DNA from: Acidobacteriota bacterium
GTDB taxonomy: Bacteria; Acidobacteriota; UBA4820; DSQY01
Direction: 5' to 3'
Length of the DNA: 43,219 nt
NCBI GenBank assembly: GCA_040752915.1
Contig: JBFMHB010000023.1
Coordinates: 1-43,219, forward strand
Positions 8,301-16,007 of the stretch are shown here, piece after piece. A model generated the notes under the pieces. It worked only from the letters and a program-made list of their open reading frames with translations, ran no database searches and was not told where the DNA came from. The first letter of the stretch is position 1, and every line of letters starts with the position of its first letter. The translations under genes and the position numbers were made by a program.

Positions 8301-8638
8301 CTCCGCCCGAGGCGGCCCTCGACGTCCGGCGGCTCGAAGGGCGGCTACAGGACCTCGCCGTCCGGCTGCGCGGGGACGCGACTGTCCGGCGCCGGAACGA
8401 ACCCGATCCGCCCTCCATCCTCGAGCGGGTGCAACAGGTCGTGGGCGGCCACTTCGGGACCACCTCCCAGCCCACGGGAACTCACGAGGACGCGGTGCGG
8501 GCGGCTTCCGCCGCCTTCGGGCCCTTCCTCTCGGACCTCAGGAGGCTTGCGCAGGACGTCTCCGCCTTCGAGGCCCGCATGGAGGGCCTGGGGGCTCCTT
8601 GGACCCCCGGCCGCGTACCGGATTGGAAGGAGGAGTAG
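5351..8638 (+). CDS. Secreted multi-BNR (VPS10/sialidase-like) propeller protein
   Basis: 1095 residues with a cleavable signal peptide (about 1-26, ending LLSPPLGAQ). At least eleven Asp-box/BNR repeats of the S/T-x-D-x-G-x-T/S-W type lie between about residues 70 and 720, for example TTDGGKTW, STDGGETW and SKDRGETW. They should build two beta-propellers, as in sortilin-VPS10 domains and WD40/BNR glycosyl hydrolases. The C-terminal ~350 residues contain charged helices and a beta-rich FlgD-like stretch (DADGNPVRTLTGPVTAGFHRVAWDLR). Such proteins are abundant in Acidobacteria and are usually annotated as glycosyl hydrolases; real substrates are mostly unknown. ATG 5351 has TGGAGG upstream. 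It lies alone between hairpins. Confidence 0.85.
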   Translation: MGLSTRVSLASLAVAAAVLLSPPLGAQENPKTDPAAAFDGLALRPLGPALMSGRIGDFAVDPQRPERRFVAVASGGVWLTENGGTTWTPVFDAEGSYSIGCVTLDPKNPFVVWVGTGENNSQRSVGYGDGVYRSEDSGRSWKNVGLKASEHIAKILVDPRDSNTVYAAAQGPLWARGGDRGLYKTTDGGKTWRQVLKISDDTGVTDVVMDPRDPDVLLAASYQRRRHVWGLVNGGPEAAIHKSTDGGETWRKVSQGLPKADLGRVGLAISPADPDVVYAIVEAALEEGGFFRSKDRGETWVKQSDIQTSSGQYYNEIIADPKDPDRVYLMDTWMKVTEDGGKTFRKVGERFKHVDNHALWIDPRDTDHLLAGCDGGIYESFDRGATWKFTDNLPVTQFYRVTPDNARPFYNVYGGTQDNNTLGGPSRTTTTHGITNADWVVTVGGDGFKTQVDPDNPDIVYSQSQYGGLIRWDRRTGEILDIQPQPAPGGDPLRFNWDSPLLVSPHDPARLYFAAQMVFRSDDRGSSWRAVSPDLSRRIDRNTLPMMGRVWGVDAVAKNASTSFYGNVVSLNESPLLEGLLYAGTDDGLIQVTEDGGGAWRAVATFPGVPERAYVSDLEASRHEPDVVYAAFDNHKEGDFKPYLLKSSDRGRTWASVAGDLPARGTVYAVAEDHVEKDLLFAGTEFGLFFSRDGGKKWIRLKGGLPTIAVRDLEIQRREDDLVVATFGRGLYILDDYSPLREATAEALQRPAALYPVKKAWLYVPSSPLGLPEKASLGDGFFTAPNPPFGAVFTYRLKEEIRSLKKQRQEAEKKALEEKRAVPYPTWDALRAEDREEAPAVLLVVSDADGNPVRTLTGPVTAGFHRVAWDLRFPPSDPVRLQVPEDFNPWAPVPMGPLAAPGTYRVQLFSRAGGTVKALSEPRSFTVEPLWSGELSQAQRAETLAFGRKTQRLQRAVLGSDAFLDELKVRLAHLARAVDDSPSAPPEAALDVRRLEGRLQDLAVRLRGDATVRRRNEPDPPSILERVQQVVGGHFGTTSQPTGTHEDAVRAASAAFGPFLSDLRRLAQDVSAFEARMEGLGAPWTPGRVPDWKEE

Positions 8639-8656
8639 CCTCCCGCGGGGAAGACC

Positions 8657-9223
8657 TCAGAACGCCCCGTGCTCCCAGAGGATGTGCACGCCGATGGCGA
8701 GGAGCACGATGCCCCCCGCCCGCTCCGCCCACCGGCCCAGCCGGGCGGCGCCTCCGGCCAGGCGTCCCAGGTGAAGCCCGGCCCAGGTGAGGGCGGCGCA
8801 TACCGCGCCGATGACCGCGGCGGGCCAGAGGATTTCCACGTCGAGCAGGGAGAGGCTCAACCCCACCGCCAGCGCATCCATACTGGTCGCCAGGGAAAGA
8901 ACGACCAGAGAGACCCCGCGCGTGGGGTCTCCCCTTCCTTCCCTTTCGTCGCCTCGCCTGCTCTCCCAGATCATCCGCCCCCCGATGGCGAGGAGAAGCC
9001 CGAAGGCCACCCAATGGTCCCAGCGGGCCAGGAGGTCGGCCACGGTCCGGCCCGCCACCCATCCCAGGACGGGCATGAGGGCCTGGAAGAGGCCGAAGTG
9101 GAAGGCCAGCCGAAAGGTCTGGCGCCCGGACACGGTTCGAAGGTAGAGTCCCGTGGCCACCGCCACCGCAAAGGCATCCATGGCGAGGGCCGCGGCCAGG
9201 CCCAGGAGCGCGACGGGGTTCAC
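8657..9223 (-). CDS. mntP: Manganese efflux pump MntP
   Basis: 188 residues, the usual size for the DUF204/MntP family. It is an inner membrane protein with six predicted helices made of two homologous halves. Each half carries the family Asp motif: AMDAFAVAVATG near the start and SMDALAVGLSLS in the middle. It exports Mn(II). It starts at GTG 9223, overlapping the DedA stop (GTGA), so the two genes are translationally coupled. No yybP-ykoY riboswitch was recognised. A superoxide dismutase gene lies divergently just beyond, which fits metal/oxidative homeostasis. Confidence 0.92.
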   Translation of the reverse strand: MNPVALLGLAAALAMDAFAVAVATGLYLRTVSGRQTFRLAFHFGLFQALMPVLGWVAGRTVADLLARWDHWVAFGLLLAIGGRMIWESRRGDEREGRGDPTRGVSLVVLSLATSMDALAVGLSLSLLDVEILWPAAVIGAVCAALTWAGLHLGRLAGGAARLGRWAERAGGIVLLAIGVHILWEHGAF

Positions 9224-9798
9224 GGCGTTCCGAGGGCCGCGGCGCGCCGGGACCGGACCCGGGTGCCCGCGGCGAGGATCAACATCACCAGCAACCCCGC
9301 CAAGGCCAGGATCGCCACCACCGCCGTCCTGTGGGAGGAATGGAGCTCTCCCAGCAGAACCACCAGCGCCCGGCCGAGGGCGTGGCCGAAGAAGATCCAG
9401 AGGGCGCTCCACAGGAGCAGGGCGGGGACCTCCCTCAGAACGAAGCGAGCATAGGGGAGGGGCCGGCTTCCCAGATAGACCATGAACGGGGCCCGCGTTC
9501 CATAGAGGAAACGCACCAGGAGGAAGGCGCCCCAGCTCTCTCCGTGTCGGTGTAGGCGCTGGAGGGCGGGCCGTTCGAGGAACCGGCGGACGCGGGGGTG
9601 CGAGGACAGGAATCTCCCGGCGGCGTAAAAGGCGTTGTCCACCGAAAAGGCTCCCAGAAACGCCACGGGAAGAAGGGCCCACAGGGAGATGAGGCGCTGG
9701 TGGGCCAGGAAGCCCGAGACGAGCAAGACCGTCTCGCCCTCGACCCACATCCCCACGAAAACCGCCAGGAGCCCGTACCGGGCCAGAAAGGCTTCCAC
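9220..9798 (-). CDS. DedA family membrane protein
   Basis: 192 residues, SNARE-associated/DedA (VTT) family. The start [11 protein letters not shown]-like segment ([20 protein letters not shown]) carries the conserved acidic residue in the first membrane segment. The central [18 protein letters not shown] contains the conserved Arg-rich motif. Several hydrophobic segments follow, including a C-terminal one at about 160-180. DedA proteins are lipid transporters/scramblases (undecaprenyl phosphate or phosphatidylethanolamine) needed for envelope integrity. The start is GTG 9798 with only a poor ribosome binding site. A TAAGAT -10 box on this strand lies 24-29 nt upstream, suggesting a short leader. 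Confidence 0.85.
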   Translation of the reverse strand: MEAFLARYGLLAVFVGMWVEGETVLLVSGFLAHQRLISLWALLPVAFLGAFSVDNAFYAAGRFLSSHPRVRRFLERPALQRLHRHGESWGAFLLVRFLYGTRAPFMVYLGSRPLPYARFVLREVPALLLWSALWIFFGHALGRALVVLLGELHSSHRTAVVAILALAGLLVMLILAAGTRVRSRRAAALGTP

Positions 9799-9946
9799 GT
9801 CCGACCGCCCCCCGAGCGGCCCATCTTACAGGAGGCCGGGAGGAATAAGAAGAGCCGCGGACCCGTTGGACCGGGGATGCGCCCCGGCACCCCGAGCCCA
9901 TCCGAGGGGCGAGGCGGGGCGCCCTTCGATCCCAGGAGAGGAATCC

Positions 9947-10555
9947 ATGCACGAACTTCCCCAGCTCCCGTACGCCCCCGAGGCCCTTGAGCCCCACATC
10001 GACGCCCGCACGATGCAGATCCACCACGGCAAGCACCACGCCGCCTACGTGGCGAACTTGAACAAGGCCCTGGAGGGCCACCCGGACCTGCAAAAGAAGC
10101 CCGTGGAGGACCTTCTCCGCGACATCGCCACCGTTCCCGATTCCATCCGCACGGCCGTGCGCAACCACGGTGGAGGCCACGCCAACCACGGGCTCTTCTG
10201 GAAGATCATGGCCCCCGGAGCGGGCGGAGCTCCATCGGGAGACCTGGCCGCAGAACTGGAGAAGGAATTCGGTTCCTTCGAGTCCTTCAAGGAGCGGCTG
10301 ACGAACGCGGCCGCGGGACAGTTCGGCTCGGGGTGGGGTTGGCTCGTCTGGACCGGAGGGCGCCTCGAAGTCCTCGCCCGCCCGAACCAGGACAGCCCTC
10401 TGATGGAGGGGAAGGTGCCCCTGCTGGGGGTGGACGTCTGGGAGCACGCCTACTACCTCCAGTATCAGAATCGCCGTCCCGACTACCTTGCCGCCTGGTG
10501 GAACACGGTGAACTGGGCCGAGGTTTCGCGCAATTGGGTCAAGGCGAAAAGTTAG
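9947..10555 (+). CDS. sodA: Superoxide dismutase, Fe/Mn family
   Basis: 202 residues; disproportionates superoxide. The metal ligands are visible: His in MQIHHGKHH, His in the [10 protein letters not shown] segment, and Asp and His in [11 protein letters not shown]. The GGHANH and NQDSPL signatures resemble the Mn-specific group, but cambialistic use cannot be excluded. ATG 9947 has AGGAGAGG at 9933-9940; the longer frame upstream is not needed. No signal peptide is seen, so the protein is cytoplasmic. It is divergent from DedA-MntP, so a manganese exporter and a probable Mn enzyme sit side by side. Confidence 0.95.
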   Translation: MHELPQLPYAPEALEPHIDARTMQIHHGKHHAAYVANLNKALEGHPDLQKKPVEDLLRDIATVPDSIRTAVRNHGGGHANHGLFWKIMAPGAGGAPSGDLAAELEKEFGSFESFKERLTNAAAGQFGSGWGWLVWTGGRLEVLARPNQDSPLMEGKVPLLGVDVWEHAYYLQYQNRRPDYLAAWWNTVNWAEVSRNWVKAKS

Positions 10556-10672
10556 ACCCGTACGGGCCTCGCCGAAGGCTCTCCCTTCCCGGTGGGAAAG
10601 GCGGCTGGCCCCCCTCCCGGGCTTGTCCCGCGTCCTTTTGACCTGAGAGAATGCGGTCAGGGGAGGCAAGCC

Positions 10673-11065
10673 ATGGGGATCGCCCGGTTTCTCAAGGCGG
10701 CATTCGTCATCTCGGTTCTTCTCTACGGCGCGATCGCCGTCTTCGTGGCCGGCCCGCCCGACTGGTCCCTCCCGACGGTCCCCGAGGCGCCAGCGGCCCC
10801 CCTCTTCTACGCCCTCACCCTCTGTGCGCTCGGAGCGTGGGCCGCGGGGTCGATCCTGGGTCGAAAGGCGCAGGCCCCCTCCTTGTTCCGGTCGGGGCCC
10901 CGGCCCTGGCCCGTTCAGCGCTTCATCCTGGCCGCCGCCCTGGTGGAGGGGGGCGCCATTATGGGCCTGGCGCTCTCCCTCGTCCTCAGGGACTCTCGGT
11001 ACGGTCTCGCCCACGCCGCCGTGGCCGCCTTCCTCCTGGCCATTCTCCCCGCCTCGGGGGATTGA
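10673..11065 (+). CDS. Small four-helix membrane protein of unknown function
   Basis: 130 residues with hydrophobic segments at about 8-27, 43-62, 83-104 and 108-126. ATG 10673 is preceded by GGGGAGG at 10660-10666. The topology resembles other small uncharacterised membrane proteins. It has no conserved acidic residue pattern that would make it a proven ATP-synthase c-like proteolipid. It is separated by 55 nt from the FHA-EAL gene, which seems to have its own promoter. Confidence 0.7.
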   Translation: MGIARFLKAAFVISVLLYGAIAVFVAGPPDWSLPTVPEAPAAPLFYALTLCALGAWAAGSILGRKAQAPSLFRSGPRPWPVQRFILAAALVEGGAIMGLALSLVLRDSRYGLAHAAVAAFLLAILPASGD

Positions 11066-11107
11066 GCCGGGGCGGGCTCAGCCTTCCGGTGGCAGGCCCC
11101 AGGCGGG

Positions 11108-11113
11108 TATACT
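11108..11113 (+). promoter_or_regulatory. -10 box, possible leaderless transcript of the FHA-EAL gene
   Basis: TATACT ends 7 nt before the ATG at 11121, exactly the distance expected from a -10 box to a transcription start. This would place the transcript start at or next to the start codon. The only GGAG (11117-11120) touches the ATG and cannot serve as a normal ribosome binding site. The -35 region is weak. Confidence 0.35.
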
Positions 11114-11120
11114 TCTGGAG

Positions 11121-12221
11121 ATGGACGAGCGGGGAAGGCCCCTGGGCTGGTATCTGGAAGGGACGATGGACGGCGGCAAGGCGCTTCGGGTGCCCCTCCG
11201 GGACCTCCCATTCTTGGTGGGCCGACGCGCCGAATGCCACCTCCACCTCGAATCCAGGAGCATCTCCCGCGCCCACGCCCAGATCTTCTCGCGGGGCGGG
11301 GAGCTCCTCCTGCAGGACCTGGCCAGCAAGAACGGGACCTTCGTGAACCGCCTGCGCCTGGGCGAGGAGGAGGTTCCCCTCCAAGCGGGCGATGCCATCC
11401 GCTTCGGTGACCTCGAGTTCCGGCTCCGGCGTGAGGCGGAGGAATCGACGGAGGACACGAGCACGTCGTTGGAGCTTCTCGCGCCGGACCGGGACGTGGA
11501 GAGCGTGGCCGCCCGGTTTCGCGATCTCATCGACCGCAGGGCGGTGGAGCCCCGGTTCCAGCCCATTGTGGACCTGGCGACGGGACGGACCCACGGCTTC
11601 GAGATCTTCGGGCGGGGGACCGCCGAGGGCCTTCCGGAGGATCCTGAATCGTTGTTCGCCATCGCCCAGATTCTCGGGCTCGAAACCGACCTGAGCCGGA
11701 TCTTCTGGGAGGAAGGCCTCCGTGCGGGACAGGACCTGCCCGACTGTCCCACGCTCTTCATCAACGTGCATCCCGCCGAGACCGCCGACCCCGTCTTCCT
11801 GGAAGCCCTCCGGTCGGTGCGCGAGGAGCGGCCCCGGATGCCGCTCACCGTGGAGGTGAGCGAGAAGGCGGTGACGGATCCGCAATCCATGCGCCGCCTC
11901 AAGGAGGAACTCCTTTCCATCGACGTGTGGCTGGCGTACGACGACTTCGGGGCAGGCCAGGCGCGCCTGTTGGAGCTCATCGAGGTCCCCCCCCACTACC
12001 TGAAGTTTGACGCGTCCCTCGTCCGCCACCTCCCTTTGAAACCCAAACGCTACGCCAAGTTCCTCGAGGTCCTCGTGCGCATGACCCGGGACTTGGGAAT
12101 TGCCTCCCTCGCCGAGGGGGTCGAGACCGCCGAAGAGCTGGACGCGTGCCGGTCCGTGGGTTTCCGGTACGCCCAGGGATTCCACATCGGCCGCCCTGCG
12201 AGGGTGGAAGAATTGGCCTAG
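11121..12221 (+). CDS. FHA domain-EAL domain protein (putative c-di-GMP phosphodiesterase)
   Basis: 366 residues. The FHA phosphothreonine-binding domain is at about 20-95 (FLVGRRAECHLHL, SRSISRAHAQI, LASKNGTFVNR). The EAL domain is at about 130-365. The signature motif is degenerate (EIFGR for EALxR) but keeps the metal-binding Glu and the Arg. Other catalytic residues are present: Asn in FINVHP, Glu in VEVSEK, Asp pair in YDDFGAG, Lys in LKFD, Glu in EGVET and Gln in AQGF. Phosphodiesterase activity is therefore plausible. The FHA domain could link cyclic-di-GMP breakdown to Ser/Thr kinase signalling. No GGDEF or membrane segment is present, so it is cytosolic. Confidence 0.85.
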   Translation: MDERGRPLGWYLEGTMDGGKALRVPLRDLPFLVGRRAECHLHLESRSISRAHAQIFSRGGELLLQDLASKNGTFVNRLRLGEEEVPLQAGDAIRFGDLEFRLRREAEESTEDTSTSLELLAPDRDVESVAARFRDLIDRRAVEPRFQPIVDLATGRTHGFEIFGRGTAEGLPEDPESLFAIAQILGLETDLSRIFWEEGLRAGQDLPDCPTLFINVHPAETADPVFLEALRSVREERPRMPLTVEVSEKAVTDPQSMRRLKEELLSIDVWLAYDDFGAGQARLLELIEVPPHYLKFDASLVRHLPLKPKRYAKFLEVLVRMTRDLGIASLAEGVETAEELDACRSVGFRYAQGFHIGRPARVEELA

Positions 12222-12262
12222 TCCGAATCGCTCGGCGTCCGAGGGCGCCGGAGGGGGTTCCC

Positions 12263-13630
12263 ATGGTGTGGATCGTCGTGCCGTCGGCCGTAGCCGTCGT
12301 CCTCGTCGCCTTCCTCGTGCTCTGGGCCTTCAACTACCGGAAGGTGGGCCCCAACCAGGTTCTCGTCATTTCGGGACGAAGCTCCACGATGACGGAACCG
12401 GACGGGAGGTCCCGCAAGGTGGGCTACCGGCTCCAGGTAGGGGGCGGGACTTTTGTCATGCCGCTCATGGAGACGGTGGACGTGCTGCCCCTGGAGGTCA
12501 TGTCCCTCTCCCTGCGGTGCCCCGAGGTGCTCACGGCCCAGGGGGTCCTCCTCTCCGCCGAGGCCCAGGGACAGGTGAAGGCCTGCGCCGAGGAGCCGCT
12601 CCTCCACCGGGCCGTGGAGAACTTCCTCTCCAAGGGGGCCTCGGCCATCGTCTACGTGGCCCAAGAGGTCCTGGAGGGCCACATGAGGGCCATCCTCGGG
12701 ACCCTCTCCGTGGAAGAGATCTACACCCAGCGCGAGGAATTCGCTGAGCGCGTCCGCGAGCGCGCCGCCGACGACTTCGCGCGGCTGGGGCTGGAGCTCG
12801 TTTCCTTCGCCCTCAAGGACATTAGCGACTCCCAGGGCTACATCCAATCCCTGGGCGCCCGCCGCATCGCCGAGGTAAAGCGCGACGCGGCCATCGCCCA
12901 GGCCGAAACCGAGCGCGACGCCGCCATCCGCGCCTCCGAGTACCGGAAGGAGGGGGACGTGGCCCGCCTGAACGCCGAGGCCGAACTGGCCCGCGCCACG
13001 CGGGACTTCGAGATCCAGCGGGCCGAATTCCAGGCCGCCGTGAACGTCAAGAGGGCCGCCGCGGACGTCTCCTACGATCTCGAGCGGGCGAGGCTCTCGG
13101 AGGAGCTCAAGCGGCAGGAGTTCGCCGTCCGCCTCGCCGAGGTGGAACTGGCGGCGCGCGTCGGGGAGAAGGAGATCGAGCGCCGGGAGAAGGAGCTCGA
13201 GGCCACGGTGAAACGACCGGCCGAAGCCATGCAGTACCAGGCCAAGCTGGAGGCCGAAACGGAGGCGTACCGCAAGGAGCTCGAAGCCAAGGGGCGGGCG
13301 GCCGGGGTCCGCCTGGAGGGCGCGGCGGCGGCGGACGCCATCCGGGCGCGGGGGGCCGCGGAGGCCGAGGCCATGCGCGACAAGGCCTCGGCCTACAAGG
13401 AATACACCGATGCGGCCCTCCAGGAGACCGCCCTCAAGACCCTCCCGGACCTGGCCCGCGCCGTGGCCGAACCCCTCGCCAAGGTGGACAAGATCGTGAT
13501 GGTCGGGGAAAACCAGGGGGCGCCCAAGATCACCGGCCAGGTGGCCTCGGTCCTCGCCCAGCTCCCTGAGGTGGTGGAGAACCTCACCGGTATCGACCTG
13601 AAGGCCATCCTGAAGAAGAAGCAGGACTGA
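12263..13630 (+). CDS. Flotillin-like SPFH membrane scaffold protein
   Basis: 455 residues. One N-terminal membrane segment (about 3-24) is followed by KVGPNQVLVISG, the typical flotillin opening, and an SPFH/band-7 domain to about 200. A long Ala/Glu/Arg-rich coiled coil (about 205-400) contains repeated EAE-type units, then a C-terminal oligomerisation segment. Flotillins form membrane microdomains and affect signalling and envelope stress. ATG 12263 is preceded by GGAGGGGG. The gene is in a same-strand run with the FHA-EAL gene (41-nt gap) and the aminotransferase fusion (22-nt gap). A second, unrelated SPFH protein is encoded at 29363-30256. Confidence 0.9.
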   Translation: MVWIVVPSAVAVVLVAFLVLWAFNYRKVGPNQVLVISGRSSTMTEPDGRSRKVGYRLQVGGGTFVMPLMETVDVLPLEVMSLSLRCPEVLTAQGVLLSAEAQGQVKACAEEPLLHRAVENFLSKGASAIVYVAQEVLEGHMRAILGTLSVEEIYTQREEFAERVRERAADDFARLGLELVSFALKDISDSQGYIQSLGARRIAEVKRDAAIAQAETERDAAIRASEYRKEGDVARLNAEAELARATRDFEIQRAEFQAAVNVKRAAADVSYDLERARLSEELKRQEFAVRLAEVELAARVGEKEIERREKELEATVKRPAEAMQYQAKLEAETEAYRKELEAKGRAAGVRLEGAAAADAIRARGAAEAEAMRDKASAYKEYTDAALQETALKTLPDLARAVAEPLAKVDKIVMVGENQGAPKITGQVASVLAQLPEVVENLTGIDLKAILKKKQD

Positions 13631-13652
13631 CCAAGCGCTCGCAGGGGACCGC

Positions 13653-15992
13653 ATGCTTTCGGAACGGGTGAACCGAATCGGGATGAGCCCCACCCTCCGG
13701 ATCACGGCGAGGGCGCAGCAAATGAGGGCCCAGGGCGTGGACGTGGTGGACTTCTCCGTGGGGGAGCCCGACTTCCCCACGCCCGACCCGGTGATCCGGT
13801 CGGCCAAGGCGGCGCTGGACGCCGGTTTCACCAAGTACACGGCCAACGACGGAATCCCCGAACTCAAGCGGGCGATTTGCGAAAAGCTCGAGCGGGATAA
13901 CGGCCTGCGCTTTTCGCCCGAGGAGGTGATCGTCTCGACGGGCGCCAAGGCCAACCTCTTCCATCTGGCCCTTGCCCTTTTCGAGCCCGGCGACGACGTT
14001 CTGATCCCCTCGCCCTGCTGGGTCTCCTATCCCGATCAGGTCCGCGTGGCGGGCGCCAACCCGGTCCTCGTCCCCACCCGGGAAGAGGAGGGCTTTCGGC
14101 TTCAGGCCCGGGACCTGCAGGCCGCCATCACGCCCAACACCAAGGCCCTCGTGCTCAACTATCCGTGCAATCCCACGGGGGCCACCTACTCCCGCGAGGA
14201 CCTCGAGGCCCTGGCCGAGGTGTGCGTGAAGGAGCAGGTCCTCGTCCTCTCCGACGAAATCTACGAGAAGCTCCTGTACGACGGGCGGCGGTTCGTCTCC
14301 ATCGCCTCCCTCGGGGAGGCCATCCGCAAGATCACCGTGGTGGTGAACGGCTTCTCCAAGGCCTTCTCCATGACCGGTTGGCGGCTGGGTTACGCGGCGG
14401 GACCCAAGGAGATCATTTCGGCCTGCTCCAAGATCCAGTCCCACGCCACTTCCAACGCCGTGTCCTTCGTCCAGAAGGCCGCCGTGGAGGCCCTGCGATC
14501 CTGCTCCACCGATGTGGAGAGGATGCGCCAGGAGTTCGAGCGGCGCCGGAACGCCATCGTCTACCGGCTTCAGTCCATCCCGGGGCTGTCCTGCGGAACC
14601 CCGTCGGGCGCCTTCTACGTCCTGCCCAATGTCTCGGCGTACCTCGACAAGGAGTTTCAGGGAGCCCCGGTCCGGAACACCTATGGCCTGGCCTATTACC
14701 TGCTCAAGGAAGCCCACGTGGCCGTGGTTCCCGGGGAAGCCTTCCAGGCACCCGAGCACCTGCGGCTCTCCTTTGCCTCTTCCATGGATCGGATCGAGGA
14801 GGGCCTGCGCCGGATTTCCCGCGCCCTGGCCCGCCTGGAAGCCCCTCGTCGGTTGAAGCCCCGGGCCCTCAACAACGTCCTCACGAAGGTGAGGGATTGC
14901 GTGGAGGCCCGACCCATGGCGGGCTACGAGGCCCGGAACGCCCTCCTACAAGAGGCCCAGAGCGGGCTCCCCGCGGACAGCTACTTCGAGTGGAACGCTT
15001 CCCTGTGCGGGGCCGTCGTCCAGCTGAGGACCAACTCCCCCCACCTCGCGGACTTCTTCCAGGAGAACTTCTACCCCGCCTCCCTGGAAGGGGATATCGA
15101 GCCCCACGCGGTGGTCTACGCCGTAAAGGACGCTCCCGGAAGGGAGCCCCAGGCCCACCTCTCCCTGGAGACGGCCACGGCTTTCCTCTTCAACACGGCC
15201 CTGTACGGCCAGGTCCGCTCCGCGGCCCTGGCCCTCGCGGGCGAGACCGCCTCCCGGGCCTCCGGGGCCCTTCTCGCCCACGCCGCCGCCCTCGACGTCG
15301 GCGGCAAGGGGGCCCTCGTCTGGGGCGGCCCGGGGACGGGGCGGACGGGCCTCCTCGCCGCGGCCCTCGCCCGCGACGGCGCCCGACTGGTCTCCTCCGA
15401 CGTGGTCCTGGTCCGCCTCGGAGCGAGCGGCGCCACGGCGGACCTTCCGGAAAGGAAGCTCTACCTCAAAGCCAAGTGGGCCAAACATCTGCCCGAAATC
15501 GGGGCACTGCTGGAGCGGTCCAAGCTGGAGAACGTGGTCACGCGGAGGGAGGAGTGCCGGATCGAGTACTGCCAGGACTCGGACGCGTGCCCCCTGGACA
15601 AGGGCGCCGCCGCTTGCCCGGCGGCCAGCGTGGACGGACGGCTCATGCTGGACCCTTACTGGCTCGGGGGTTCCGCTCGCCACACGCGGCGGACTTCGGT
15701 GAAGCTCTGCGTGCTGCTGGCCAGGGATCCCGTCTTGCCCGCGCTGAAAACGATCGAGCCCCGGGACGCCGCCCGCATGCTGGCCGACGGCAGCCTGCCC
15801 GGTCACCGGGGCGTGGGGCCTTCCCTGCTCAATCCCCACCTCCTGGGCCTCCTCGACACGGGCCGGGTGGACCAGCTCCGAGCCCGCCACGAGCACCTCT
15901 TCGCCCTCGGCCGAACCGTCCTGCTCAACACTTCGGTGGGGAGCCCCGAAGCCCAGGCCCGACTCCTGGTGGACGCTCTGTCGGCGGTCTGA
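13653..15992 (+). CDS. Aspartate aminotransferase fused to an HPr-kinase/PEPCK-like domain
   Basis: 779 residues in one uninterrupted frame. Residues 1-395 are a complete class I aspartate-type aminotransferase: NYPCNPTG, LSDEIYEKLLYDG, PLP lysine K236 in GFSKAFSMTGWRLGY, and C-terminal Arg in LRLSFASS. Residues ~400-779 are a second unit. It has the loop GGPGTGRTG (558-566) after a DVGGKGALV strand, then RLVSSDVVLV (578-587). This is the layout of HPr kinase/PEPCK P-loops, but the Walker A lysine is Arg564. Four cysteines (C635, C640, C646, C655) could form a metal site. The aminotransferase should interconvert aspartate and oxaloacetate; the second domain may be a degenerate kinase or sensor. 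The start at ATG 13653 follows AGGGG. The fusion's role is not known. Confidence 0.85.
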   Translation: MLSERVNRIGMSPTLRITARAQQMRAQGVDVVDFSVGEPDFPTPDPVIRSAKAALDAGFTKYTANDGIPELKRAICEKLERDNGLRFSPEEVIVSTGAKANLFHLALALFEPGDDVLIPSPCWVSYPDQVRVAGANPVLVPTREEEGFRLQARDLQAAITPNTKALVLNYPCNPTGATYSREDLEALAEVCVKEQVLVLSDEIYEKLLYDGRRFVSIASLGEAIRKITVVVNGFSKAFSMTGWRLGYAAGPKEIISACSKIQSHATSNAVSFVQKAAVEALRSCSTDVERMRQEFERRRNAIVYRLQSIPGLSCGTPSGAFYVLPNVSAYLDKEFQGAPVRNTYGLAYYLLKEAHVAVVPGEAFQAPEHLRLSFASSMDRIEEGLRRISRALARLEAPRRLKPRALNNVLTKVRDCVEARPMAGYEARNALLQEAQSGLPADSYFEWNASLCGAVVQLRTNSPHLADFFQENFYPASLEGDIEPHAVVYAVKDAPGREPQAHLSLETATAFLFNTALYGQVRSAALALAGETASRASGALLAHAAALDVGGKGALVWGGPGTGRTGLLAAALARDGARLVSSDVVLVRLGASGATADLPERKLYLKAKWAKHLPEIGALLERSKLENVVTRREECRIEYCQDSDACPLDKGAAACPAASVDGRLMLDPYWLGGSARHTRRTSVKLCVLLARDPVLPALKTIEPRDAARMLADGSLPGHRGVGPSLLNPHLLGLLDTGRVDQLRARHEHLFALGRTVLLNTSVGSPEAQARLLVDALSAV

Positions 15993-16007
15993 GGGGAGAA
16001 TCCGGGA

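Noticed and set aside
12218-13954. 578-residue open frame on the minus strand
   Set aside because: Antisense to the flotillin gene; its Leu/Gly/His-rich content reflects the Ala/Glu coiled-coil codons on the other strand.
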